A stretch of 64,000 bases of DNA from Anisakis pegreffii. Taxonomy: Eukaryota; Nematoda; Chromadorea; Rhabditida; Anisakidae. The notes below the pieces were generated by a model. The model made no database searches, was not told where the DNA came from, and saw nothing but the letters and a program-made list of their open reading frames with translations. Below, piece by piece: positions 47,101 to 58,315 of this stretch. Location of the stretch: assembly GCA_035041965.1 (NCBI GenBank), contig JAPYMA010001520.1, positions 62,001 through 126,000 on the forward strand, read 5' to 3'. Numbering within the stretch: position 1 is the first letter of the stretch; each line of letters begins with the position of its first letter. The translations under genes and the position numbers were made by a program.

Positions 47101-50100
47101 AAGAAAACGTAAATAGCCTAGCGACAACTAACTCAGCTCATTTTTCAAAAACATCACAAGTTTCAAAAAAAATCATCATTAATAACCTCTCAAACTTATG
47201 AATATGAGATTTCTGATGAGAGCGCATAAATAAATTATTGTGAAAAAATAGGAAACGCAATCAAGCAAACGAATGTCTTTCAACTAACGAATAAATAAAT
47301 GGGAGTTTCAAGCGTTTCCATGAAAATTTCCGAATATCAAATGAAAAATGATTTGAAACAGTTGAAATAAGGTTTAGGAAAATGTAATAAAGCAGTGATA
47401 AATCACCAGAAAATTGCTCTGGCTTAACAGGTGAAAATTCTTCATCTTCATTGCTATCGACGTTACGCGATTGCAGCCTTTTTGAAGAGACTTGTACACT
47501 CTGAATAAAACTTCATAAGGACACAATAAAAGACCGAGTGATTATATCTCAATTATACATTTTCATCACTTAACTCTCAGTACTTCACTAATCATAACAG
47601 TTATTTGACTAACAATAACAACACCTCTCATTGATATTGACATTCTCGATGAATTTATCAACACTGTTATCAGCATTATGAACAAAATTATTGCGGTATT
47701 CAATCTAAATAAACATGTTGTGACATGATCTAATGATCAAGTATATTGAGTGATATGAAGTGTGGTATTCATTGTAATTCATCTATATGTCCTTGCGGTA
47801 TATCAGCAGCAACTGTATATAAGCTGAGCGTTTTGTATTAGAAATCATTCCGTGTTATTCTTCATTGTATCGTCTACTAATTGGTTTTAATAAACGGCTA
47901 ATTCAACTGTGGACCCTACAACAATACTTTGTCATTAATTTAACTTAAAAATAATCACTCACATTCTTCAAGTTGATCTTATTGCTGTCTTCATCACTGA
48001 ATTCATTTTCTGAACAGTTTTCATCATGGAGAACATTATTACGTTTATCACCATCACTATTATCGTTATTATCATAATCATTATTATCAGTACTATTCAA
48101 TAACTGCTCATTTGCAGAAAACTCCTCGTCAACGTTCTGAAATACAAAAATTGCAAACAAAACCGAACACACAATGCATTAAAATTAATAAATATATCAA
48201 AAGAATAACTGAATTCAATTTGCTCACCATTGACAGAACAAGTCATCTTATTGGGAAAATATAAATTACCAAAAAAACATACGAAGTAACCTCAATATCT
48301 ATCTAATTTTCAAATAATTCGAAAACAGATGGATGACATCGAATTATAACGAAAGTGATCACTAAGTGACGACAATAACTTACATTATTATTCGATACCT
48401 GATTATGAACCGAAGGTACCACTGCATCATACACTCTCTCTATTGGAATCTCTTTTCTCGTGGTTTCTGTGCATGAAAATTCTCCACTTTCAGTTTCCGG
48501 TTGCGAAAAATCATTGGTTTCGTTGCTTTCTGAATATCGCTGATGATTGCTCGATGAGAAATCACCTGCTGAATCCTTAAAAAATAAAATTTAAAATATT
48601 ATCTCAAATTACAAATCAAACATCCGAAAAGATATTCAATAATTAGAATGAATCAAATCTTTCTGATATGAACTTGTATGCTAAAACTATTCTATCAAGC
48701 CGAACAATCATGGATATAAAATTTACTTTTGATATTGAATCACTAAATTCCCCTTTGCCATTATCTCCGGTATCCGTGAAATCCATTTCTGAGTCCGATT
48801 TCCGCTGTGAGACGCATGCATTGTTCAGAAACAATTGTTGTGAAGAATTAGCGGATGTCAATGGCATTAAATCAGTGCTTTGCATGACGGAATTTAAACG
48901 TGAACATGATGAATCAGGTACTACTTGATCGCCAGAAACCTGAACTCGTGTCTTATGCACCTGAAGAAGTCAAAAGTACCACTCAAAAAATAAATCACCC
49001 TAATGGATAAATCACTGACTAAAAATTCGTTGCAAACCAACGAACAACCAATAGAAATCGCACTGAATACGTATCGTCTATGTCTGTGGCTTTGGAATGT
49101 TTTGGATCTAATACGTACCGTTTGGTGAATGAAAGAGTTCATCAATGCTTTTGCTGCATCCCTTTCTTTTCGAATCTCCAGAATCGACCTGAAATCGGTC
49201 AAAGAGTTGTTTCTCTGTTGCATTCAACAACATTCAATCATGACATACCCGCAATCATCACTTTATGTTTTCTGTTCTATTGTAATCGAAAATCAGATAC
49301 ACTTTTATACTCGTTCTGAATATCAGATGCACATAGGTTAACCACTCATAGAGTCATAATTCTTTTTGTATTACATGAAAGTCGATCAGATATGTGTGCA
49401 AGACTCTGTGTACCTTATGAAAACTTCTCGATACATAACAATAGTAACGTGGTGTTGTTGAAAAATCATAATCTACGCAATTAGAAATATTACGATGATG
49501 TGCAACGTTTCGCCGTCATGCCATCTTCAGGAACACCTTTTTGAATGTCTAAAAATGATGAATGATTCAAAAAGTGATCCTGAAGATGACACATCATTGT
49601 AATATCTCTAATTGCGCAGGTAATATTATACCAACAACACTACCTTACTGTTTTGATTCATCTATTACCACTAGCGCTCCATACATGAGGAAAGCTTCGG
49701 GCAATTGTTAAACATAAAAAATACTTCAATGCTATCACCTAATCTATGTGACAACAAAAGTTTATCGAATAGATTACCTCTCTAGATTATTTCTAAGTCA
49801 CAAGGTCTTAAAATGTTCCAACAACTTTTCAAATTAAGTTGAGTGTTTTCTGTTCGATTGTAGTCAAAAATCAGATACACTTTAATTCTCGTTTTGAATA
49901 TCAGATGCACATCGGTTAACCACTCATAGAGTTCGATCAGATATGTGTGCAAGACTCTGTGTACCTTATGTAATACTGGAAATAATGTGAAAATCCAAAG
50001 TGCCTCGCAAAACTAATCCATCCATCATATAGATATGTTAATCGAATCAAATCAATTTTCATAAGATGGTCTCTCATGAAACCTTCTGTACACACTCTCA

Positions 50101-51675
50101 TATAACATTACCTTCTATCGTTCATTTCGCCTCTTGCAATTTCCAGATATCTATTGATGTGTTTTTCCACAGCACTTGCGAACTGCCGAGCATTGCTTGC
50201 GCCTAGCAGCGCATAGGCACGATTCCGGACCTCAGGTCGTGGTGTGAGCAGAAATATTTGTGAGAGTGAATCGGCTACGTTGCCAGCTACCTGAACTTTT
50301 AGAATATTATTAGCGGTTCTGCCTAATGTGTGCGCATTAATTCTCAATGCGTATTTGTATCCTCGTATTACTGATTGCTGAATATCATCATTCGTAACAA
50401 TATGTTTGTTGACGATATTTCTTATATAACAGTGGTCGCCACGTTCGGGTGCTCCATTACCCGTTTCGATGGTCTCATAGGCAGTCATTGCCCCCCCCTC
50501 CCCCCTTCCTCGCTATAATAATTTATTATTTCCACGCATAACGTCAGAACTGATTTCCCGATCCCCTTCATTACCCCTGACATTCCAAAATTACCCAAAA
50601 ATGGGTAATCTCGTTGTGAGGACCCCTACCCCTGTAAGATAAAATGGCCAATCTTATGATCTCATTTCTCAAAGACTGACGAATGCTTGATAAACCAAGT
50701 GTTTTTTAAATATGATGATGACGATGATGATGTCTATAACGGATCGCTAATCGCAATACTGCCTATGCAGTTGTTTGCAATACCTATAAATCCGTACCAT
50801 ATCCTTTTCAATTTTTTTCCCAATGCATTCCAATTGGATGCTTTTGTCTATAGTTATGTTTGCATAATACCATCATCCTTCATGAAAACCTATTTACTTT
50901 TACATATCACATTACTGTTACATTATCGTTACATTTCATTTATGCCAAGCATATTGTGAAATGTATTCAGTGCGACTCGCTGGCTCGTAACTCCAGCACT
51001 TTCGCTCTTCCCTTGACCTTCATATTCAACACAACCCGAACTGACTATGTTGAATACGAAGATCAAGCGCATCCAACCGTCTCTTTCAATTCTTCATATA
51101 TTCCCGTCGTTACCCGACATTCGCCACCTATCCCAGTCTCAAGTTTGATATTCCTAAAGTGTCCTAACCTAATCGCCTGTGAACAGCCTTATTCATATTT
51201 CAAATGTACTAAATTTACACTACTCATTTACTCAATACATTCTGTATTATATCATCGTCACTGTTATAATTCAGTTTATTCTGTAATAATAATAATAATA
51301 ATAATAATAAATTAATAGTAGCACCTGCAAACATACAAAAATCAAGAGCTGCGATGATAATAACAACCAGAATGACATTGATAATAGGGACAATTTACCT
51401 ACACGTAATAAGAATAATAACGATCGAAACCATCATAATAACACCAATATTATCAATAATAATAATAATGATAATTTCGTTTCTATTGCAATCATGATTT
51501 ACTTAAATAAAAAATAGTACAAATCAACACGAAATGCCCACTGAAAATTTCTTTAAATAGCTTTGAAACTATCTAAAAAATAAGTAGCGAAAACAAACGT
51601 CTGCATGCATACCGTTTCCAAATCCACATCGTCCATTGCCGTCAATTCCGTTAATTTATTATTTCTTTGCAAGTG
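44143..51675 (-). CDS. Protein with helical N-terminal domain and long acidic Ser-rich region, unknown function
   Basis: Twelve exons join in phase: 51613-51675, 50112-50377, 49119-49188, 48727-48960, 48384-48575, 47963-48136, 47407-47500, 46675-46883, 45705-45830, 45078-45212, 44325-44372 and 44143-44226 (TAA), giving 564 residues. The first exon(s) with the ATG are not identified. The N-terminal 130 residues look like a folded helical domain (GYKYALRINAHTLGRTANNI, EVRNRAYALLGASNARQFAS, KALMNSFIHQT). The middle is disordered and acidic with Asn/Asp and Ser/Glu runs (SSSDEDEGNEEE). The end is helical again: LEEIYNMIY and PFLEAISDRSIHQLLQKL. One exon (48575) uses an AAG acceptor. The boundary with the next gene is inferred from the stop. 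I do not recognise the family. Confidence 0.7.
45925..46095. mobile_element. hAT-like MITE, family 2, copy 1
   Basis: A 171-bp element has 16-bp terminal inverted repeats TAGTGATG-T/A-CTCTAT and internal GGAATAGAATAG. Flanking octamers CCGATGAC (45917-45924) and CTGCTGAC (46096-46103) match at six of eight positions. It lies in the intron upstream of exon 45705-45830. Confidence 0.85.
46897..47093. repeat. Polypyrimidine tract of ATTCATTTTC/TTTCATT units
   Basis: About 200 bases of T/C-rich sequence on the plus strand, with scattered CATTT repeats, lie in the intron 46884-47406. On the transcribed (minus) strand this is a purine-rich tract close upstream of the acceptor of exon 46883. Confidence 0.75.
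49268..49420 (+). repeat. Dispersed repeat R3, copy 1
   Basis: The segment with AATATCAGATGCACATAGG, CACTCATAGAG and GATCAGATATGTGTGCAAGA recurs in the same orientation at about 49846-49970. Together the copies flank a palindromic element at 49449-49643. Confidence 0.78.
49449..49643. mobile_element. Palindromic MITE-like element
   Basis: The left half (GTGGTGTTGTTG, ACGCAATTAGAAATATTACG, ATGATGTG, CATCTTCAGGA) is mirrored by the right half (TCCTGAAGATG, CACATCATTGTAATATCTCT, AATTGCGCAGG, CAACAACACTAC), so almost the whole 195 bp can fold into one hairpin. No convincing target duplication was found. It lies in an intron of the 51675-44143 gene. Confidence 0.75.
49846..49970 (+). repeat. Dispersed repeat R3, copy 2
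   Basis: Direct copy of 49268-49420 lacking an internal stretch of about 25 bases after CACTCATAGAG. Confidence 0.75.
50430..50634 (-). mobile_element. hAT-like MITE, family 1, copy 5 (reverse orientation)
   Basis: A 205-bp copy starts CAGTGGTCGCCA and ends ACCCCTACCCCTG. Flanks TTATATAA and TAAGATAA match at six of eight positions. It includes a C-rich run of 8+6 bases. It lies 53 bp upstream of exon 50112-50377. Confidence 0.88.
51285..51313. repeat. ATA/AAT microsatellite
   Basis: About nine tandem AAT units, in an intron of the 51675-44143 gene. Confidence 0.8.
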
Positions 51676-52011
51676 CTGAAAACCAACATATTCCCAGTTG
51701 CACAATATAATCGAACATAATTTCCCAACACAGTCGAATCATAGCTAAATCTCAGAATATCTTCTCACAACGTGAATTCCACAAAACAACGAATATCACT
51801 TTAATGCCGCATAATTCTAGGCAGTGAAAAATCGGAAATCTCGTCATATGTCGTCGATAAATATTTATCAGAAAAAACGGCACAGATATATAGAAATCAT
51901 AAAATGATTGCAAACATTAAAACACATTCAAAACTTCAAACTTTTGAATCAGTTGTGAGTACAGCGTAGTTTTAATTGCATCGCTTATCATCTCAAGTGG
52001 TAATCGTACAA

Positions 52012-52167
52012 GCATAACCATAGTATGATAAAATCACCGTAAATAAACCAGCTAAATACAAACATTTCAGAGATCCCATATACATCAGTATATTCCATTC
52101 ATTCGTCAGAACACAATAATTGATATTACACCTCATTTGTACTATATTAACTATTTAAAAAAGTTGT
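52012..52167 (+). repeat. Segmental duplicate R4, copy 1
   Basis: About 155 bp (CATAACCATAGTATGATAAA to AACTATTTAAAAAAGTTG) is repeated almost unchanged at 52870-53025, with the LINE fragment between. A 36-bp motif (GCATCGCTTATCATCTCAAG) also appears on both sides of this copy, at about 51978 and 52173. Confidence 0.88.
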
Positions 52168-52417
52168 TAATCGCATCGCTTATCATCTCAAGTGCTAATC
52201 GTAAAATGAACGATCGCATTACTAAAACTCTAATTAAAGTTATAATAATAATAATAAACAACAAAACAATAAAATAATATTAACGTTAACTATGATAATA
52301 ATAAGAAAACTATGAGTACACGAGAGAGAATTTCATTAATAATAACAATTATGCAATCAATCGTGAATCTGAAATATCTGATAGATACGACAGCAATATT
52401 ATGGTAATAATCATAAC

Positions 52418-52847
52418 CATTACCTTGCGACCTGTCTTCGCTCTCTGTGTGGGTGCAGGTCTACCGATCCCCAGATTACTCTTTGTTAAGCAGACCTTTC
52501 CCATTTCTGACCAAAGATTCTTACGAGTGGTTCATCCCATCTCATTCGTGGTCTGCCCAGGGGCCTCTTCACTCCTTTTGGAATCCACTGCGTTATTCGA
52601 CTAGTCCAACGGTTATCATTCATTCTCGCTATGTGCCCAGCCCATCTTCTTTTGCTGATATACATTTCGTTTACTATGTCTTTCACTTTGGTCATCGAAC
52701 GTAGTTCCTCATTTTTTATCTTGTCTTTCCGTGAAACGTTACACATCCTCCGTCTTTCCATTGCTCTTTCTGAAGAATGAAGAAGCCAACTATTCCAATT
52801 TACTTTCCATCGCCCACACAGAAAGCGAAGACAGGTCGCAAGGTAAT
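52418..52847 (-). mobile_element. Truncated LINE (non-LTR retrotransposon) C-terminal fragment inside an inverted-repeat cassette
   Basis: A minus-strand frame ending at the stop near 52486 encodes the C-terminal region typical of RTE-like endonuclease/reverse transcriptase ORFs: MYISKRRWAGHIARMNDNRW, then QWIPKGVKRPLGRPRMRWDE. Only about 90 residues of LINE origin remain and no catalytic part is present. The cassette is bounded by 35-bp inverted repeats with one to two mismatches (52418-52452 and 52813-52847). Next to the right arm is a 39-bp copy of the PIR-1 gene's 3' end (52770-52808 versus 53190-53228). Confidence 0.85.
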
Positions 52848-52869
52848 GATTACCAACGTAAAAAAGGTA

Positions 52870-53025
52870 ATCATAACCATAGTATGATAAAATCACCGTA
52901 AATAAATCAGCTAAATACAAACATTTCAGAGATCCCATATACATCAGTATATTCCATTCATTCATCAGAACACAATAATTGATATTACACCTCATTTGTA
53001 CTATATTAACTATTTAAAAAAGTTG
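52870..53025 (+). repeat. Segmental duplicate R4, copy 2
   Basis: Near-identical direct copy of 52012-52167, directly downstream of the PIR-1 gene stop. The high identity points to a recent event. Confidence 0.88.
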
Positions 53026-53209
53026 CTCAATGACAAAAACATTAAGGCAATGAAAAATAAACAATCGAAGAGTAATGTCAATAAACGTTTTCTGATTTCA
53101 ATAAATAACCTTCAACAAACATGTACAATAGAACAATAATGAGAATCAAACTCGAGATTCATCATTCCAAAATCCACAGCACCAAAAAGCTGAAGAATGA
53201 AGAAGCCAA

Positions 53210-56200
53210 TTATTCCAATTTACTTTCCTCACTGCTGTCGTTATTCACCGATAGATGACAAACATCTATTGAAGCTAAACCCTGATCATTACTCTGTTCA
53301 GATGTAATCGCATCTTTCAAATCTTCGACACCGTACAGAGACTTCAAATAATGTTCACGTTCGATACGATAACCACGGCAGTACTCGAATTCTGAAAAGT
53401 ATTTTCATACTATTGTTTATTCATATACAAGTAAACGAAAGACAACGCTTTCTGACTGCTCATCTCAATAGAAAATATAACAGCTCTGAAAGTAGTTCAA
53501 GTAAAATTCAAGTTTTAAATAATTTATTCAAGTAAAATTACTCATCTGAAAAATATAAAATACAATAGCTCTGAATAAAAATAATAACAATAAGAATTTT
53601 GAACATCTATTGACCACTTGAAGTGATCAAGGGATTTACGGATTCAAGTAGTGCTGTGGGTAAACAAACGGTGAATCTATAATACCAATCATAACGATGA
53701 GTGATAAAACAGATACCACATTCAAATAGTGTATAGCAGTACGTCTGTCTTATCACACTGCATTTCATCCATCTAATATCACAGAATGTTGGATTGCATT
53801 GACAAAAATTACGTTCTCCCGACCCATCAATCAATCGTTAATCGCGTTACTAACGATAAACAATGAAACTTGAGTTTGATGAACTTTTGACACATAAATA
53901 TGTAACTTTCCAATCACAAAACTTCTTCGGTCGAATAAAAGGCTACCCGGTCAATCTGCCTAAAGACATTTAGCCTAACGACAGTTTGTCTAAAGACATA
54001 TTGCCTAACGGACAGTTTGCCTAACAGACAATTTGCCTAACTTACGGTTTTTAAATGGATATTTCAACTAGTAGGCAAACTGTCCGTTAGGCAACGTGTC
54101 TTTAGGTAAACAATCGTTAGGCAAAATGTCTTTAGGCAGACTGACCGGTCACGGAATACAAGCGTTCAAAAAAGTCACAACAAAAGAACTCCAACTTCGT
54201 ATGGCCACGTCCGGCTTCCAACTGAATATATCGATCAAATATTTGCATATGAAATACCCTGTACGATTAACACCATGTGTGCAGTGTACTCCAATTAGTT
54301 TCTCTGAAATAGAAAATCTTAAGCTCACTGTGAAGTATTTGTTGCCAAAACACATCCCCCATTTTCCTTCAAAAAAAAAATTCTTCCTCAAAAGAGAGAA
54401 ACCTCAAACGTGAATAGAATTCTCCAAATAAACAACAAATCGATCAGTTACGCAATAAACAATTCTCCTCCTTAAAACTCGAATCAACATCTCTTAAATC
54501 TGCTCAAAAAACTTTCAATAAAACAAACTTCATTCTCGTCAATCACTCAATCGTATAATATCTCAAAATTCCAACTCAACTGCAACTATTTCATCAAACA
54601 ACATTAACACCTCAATGAATCACTGATCAAATCAGTCATCAAACCACCACCAACGAACCTAACAAACAAATCAAAATCAACCAATCAATCGAACAAGTGC
54701 AATAAACCTACTATTCATTGCATTCGCATTCAAAAACGTCGTCACCACGTCCACAAAACGTTCCAACACATCCTGCTGTATGTCGGCCGTATGTCCACTG
54801 CACTTGATCTTCTCGTATTCTACGCCACGATTCAGCCATTCGCTTCGATCGTAATATTTCTCTGTGGCCGTTAAATCGATCACTAAACCGATTTGCTGAG
54901 AACGTCCAATGGCCTGAAATTCATTTATTTATTGGTACTTTTGCTGATAACGTAAGCCACCGCGCCTGTTATCACAGATGCTCGTGTGCTCAACACATAA
55001 GTCGAAGCCTATGCGTTAGCCTCATCACTGGGCTAAGCGTAAGTCTAAGCTTAAGCATACTCCTGATTTGACTTCGAATTGCATTGATACACATCAGGCA
55101 AAGTGGTAATCTAAGCACATGCGCGCAGTGGCGCCCGTTATCAGCAAAAATGCCTAATCATTCATCGGATCACCAATAAAACTCATTCAATCCGTTCGAA
55201 CAAATAAATTGTTATTATGACCAAACTGTTATTATCATTATTATAATTTCTCACATTGTGAATGAACAATGACAACTTTAAGCAGAGCATCTATCATTTT
55301 TTAATGGAAACAGAACCAACTCACATACGACATAATAGTGTCCACTTCAAAAACGTCCTCTTCGTTGAAGTCGTCACCGCGATTCACGAAGAAATCATGA
55401 CTGAGCGGTGTTTTGAACGCGATGAATCGTGTACCTGTCAACGGCTTGCCCACCGGATCGTAGTCTATCCATCTATTCAATTCAGATCACATCCAACAAA
55501 TGCAACACTATCTTCTCTTCACAATAACATTAAACTAATCGCTCACAATCAGTGTATCTTTCCCAAATAACTACAGCAACACTTTCAGTGAAATTGACAG
55601 TGAAATTGAATCGTTTCGTTTTGATTTCAATTTGACTGTTGCAGTTATGTAAGAACTCTAATTCAGAGTTTGCAAGCGACAAACTGTAACATGAAGTATC
55701 ACTGTTCCCTAAAACAAGAACTGCTCTATTCTTTCACAGCGGTATTGCTGGTAGCGTGGTAATTAGTGATATCTCTATTCCAGTTAAACTATTCTTTGCC
55801 TGTTCTGTTCCATGGAATAGAATAGAACAGTAAGAACGGGCGGAACTATTCCAAAACAGATGTGCAAAAGTGTGGAATAGAACAGAATCGAACATTTTGT
55901 CAAAAGTGTGGAATTGAAACATCATTAGTGATAATGGATAATATCATATCACAGAGTCGTATGTGCTCTATGAAGAATAATGAAAAAGGCTAGTCCATAA
56001 CCTCTGACAATACTTTCACTCTTCACTTCACCAATTATATCCCAAGTTACCAAGATAAAACGAAGAATATTCCAAGAATACTCACGAAAATAGTGAAGAT
56101 ATCTTGGCACAAATCAAAGTATCTTACTAAAAAGATAAAAAGCAGCTCACCTATCAGGCAGTCTCCTCGCTGTTGGACCATTTTTGGATTCTTTTGCATT

Positions 56201-56227
56201 TTTGGATTCTTTTGCACGTCGACGCAT
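53210..56227 (-). CDS. pir-1: PIR-1/DUSP11-like RNA 5'-triphosphatase
   Basis: Five exons in phase: 56151-56227, 55325-55472, 54712-54913, 54196-54303 and 53210-53391, for 238 residues, ATG to TAA. This family removes gamma and beta phosphates from 5'-triphosphorylated RNAs; in C. elegans PIR-1 works with Dicer in small-RNA pathways. Hallmarks in order: RLPDRWIDYDPVGKPLTGTR (start near 22), RFIAFKTPLSHDF, VIDLTATEKYYDRSEW, VEYEKIKCSGH, the catalytic loop HCTHGVNRTGY (Cys150, Arg156, matching C-x5-R), KYLID, and FEYCRGYRIEREHY. The N-terminus is basic with a tandem AKESKN repeat encoded by an 18-bp duplication. Unlike mRNA-capping enzymes there is no guanylyltransferase part. A GTTGGA donor ends exon 4; a foldback transposon sits in the last intron. 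Confidence 0.93.
53942..54153. mobile_element. Foldback element of TAGGCAAACTGTCCG units with 9-bp target duplication, copy 2
   Basis: A 212-bp relative of 38118-38409, with termini around ACCCGGTCAATCTGCCTAAA and the mirrored CTTTAGGCAGACTGACCGGT. Flanks GAATAAAAG (53933-53941) and GAATACAAG (54154-54162) agree at eight of nine positions. It lies in the last intron of the PIR-1 gene, 42 bp from the donor of exon 54196-54303. Confidence 0.85.
55764..55927. mobile_element. hAT-like MITE, family 2, copy 2
   Basis: A 164-bp element begins TAGTGATATCTCTATTCC and ends GAAACATCATTA. Octamers GTGGTAAT (55756-55763) and GTGATAAT (55928-55935) match at seven of eight positions. It lies in the first intron of the PIR-1 gene. 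Confidence 0.85.
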
Positions 56228-58257
56228 CACTCACCATCAACGTACCTACCATAAATGGCACTTTTTTACCCCTCTGGTCTAAGCGTTAGCCTCAGCCAAA
56301 GACTGAAATTAAGCCTGTGATGTAAAATTCACATACAGTTAACGACAAGGCGAATTAAGTTACGTTTAGACGGTGAGCGGTTGGTTTGTCGATCGTTCTA
56401 TGCGATCGGCAAAATGTTTGTCATTGTTGCGATTGTTTAATGGATTGTTGTTGGTTATGCAAATTATCTATGGCAACAGGCACTCGTTATTGGTTGGTTG
56501 TGGCGTGCTTGATATGCCGATTGCTATGGATCTACTCGGTTACATTAATCGTTTATTACTGATAACGAAAGATTACTGATTCACTACTGATGGCTGTTCC
56601 AAACAACTACTCTAAACGATCGTTGGACAAGTGTTCAATTGATCAATCGGAATGCATTTTCGAATATGGGAGAGTAGCCCAAAACCTCTGTGCTTGCCAG
56701 ATCAATAATCCAAGTTCGAATTTCATAAAGACAGATGATTCCCAAAATTACCGTACTCCCAAGACGTATAATCTATTAAAACCTATTCAGGCACATGGAT
56801 ATCCGTAACACTGCCGGATATCCGACCAATCAAAACTGAAGGTTATACGTTTGATATTCATTCCACAGAATCGACGAAAACTTCCATCAGTTGTTTCCAA
56901 ACGATTGCTCCTCGCCAAATAAACGTATAATGGAAATTTTTTTATAGTGGACGAAAATTCAAATCCTTATATGTGCACCATGAATGACTACTGAGTGTCG
57001 AATAATAAATCAAGAAATAACCACAGCACAATTGATAATAAGATAAAATATTGTAACGTTTATCATTAGGAAAACTCTCAAAATTAAGAGTTTCATTGTA
57101 ACGTTTTTATTTTTAAAAAAACTTGAGATAAAACGTTTATATTATTAGGGAGAACTCTCAGAATTAAACGGAATAAATACACAACCATTAGGAAATGAAT
57201 GACTAATATAAAATAATCAAACAATTCAACAAAATCTGTTGTAACGGAAGTTGCTTGCGTGTAATATTTATGATAAAATCTAATGATGCATTAAATAAAA
57301 TATAATGAAATGATTCGAGATGAAGCAGAAGAACAATAAAATTTTAAAAAACAAATCATACAAATTGCACATCATTAACGATAAAGTCATCGTCACGTCA
57401 CAACACTACACCAGGACGGAATTTTGCTAAAAAACAAACAAAACAATAAGCAGTTTAGGAATGCGGCAATGACCACGAATGTTCACGAAAAGATTATTTT
57501 CAAATAAAAGTGCCGAGCGTTCGTCGCAAACGCAAATAAAAACTGCAACTTAAATTATCATCTGATTAGAGGACAATGAATGTAATTGGTAACAAATAAA
57601 GAAAAACTCAAATTGAAGATATCTAAAGCAATCAAATTTCACCACGATAATATGGCAATTCCACAGATTTAGTTCCTGATTCGTACACACACAAACAAAA
57701 CCCCGTAAATTATCAACAAAAAAAACAATTATCAACAATAACAACAAAAACAACTTTAATAACACATTTTTAAGTTGATTAAGCTCCATCTTAAAGCAAT
57801 GAAATCCTCTTAAAAACAAATTCAATCGAGAAAAACACAGGTATACCTCACTTTAGACCGCTAATTGCTTCCAAAAGAGGCGCCTTAAGTCGAATTTACT
57901 TGTCACTACACTAAACCTCAATTAACCATTCCCAGTTCTGTATTTCATTGATAAACGTATATTTAAATAATATATGGTTAATAGAATCTATTTTAAGCTT
58001 ACAAACAAGTAAAATTTACTTTTTAATATAATGCAGAAAAAATATAGTAAAGCATAAAATGACACCTAATCGAGAACGACCTGACTCGAAATAACATAAC
58101 CCGAAGTATACCTGCATTAAATTCACTGAAAAAACCTCATCAACCATAATGTTTCAACAAAATCGAACCATCCAAATCTCAATAAAGTCCAGTAGAATTT
58201 CATCGAAATTTTCAAACCAACGATAACACTGTCATACAAACGATATCACCAATAATA
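56228..58257. other. Spacer between the PIR-1 gene and the upstream minus-strand gene
   Basis: No exon chain is supported. Two short plus-strand frames (56373-56579 and 56590-56808) are open and have ordinary composition but lack splice context or recognisable motifs. The left part carries a degenerate AAGCGTTAGCCTCAGCC block, also seen near 33700, 46150 and 55015. The right part is AT-rich. Confidence 0.5.
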
Positions 58258-58315
58258 CTAGTGAACGATAGAGACGTCTTCTGGCATATTCACGCATTCT
58301 TCATAAATCCAGCTC

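Noticed and set aside
50378..50488. N-terminal extension of the minus-strand frame at 50108-50488
   Set aside because: Part of it is translation of MITE copy 5; the acceptor at 50378-50380 gives a phase-consistent exon start.
53607..53834. 75-residue minus-strand frame in the last intron of the PIR-1 gene
   Set aside because: The flanking PIR-1 exons join in phase without it and it shows no phosphatase motif.
56373..56808. Two adjacent short plus-strand frames upstream of the PIR-1 gene
   Set aside because: They have no splice context, conserved motif or composition difference from the surroundings; they may be chance open frames.
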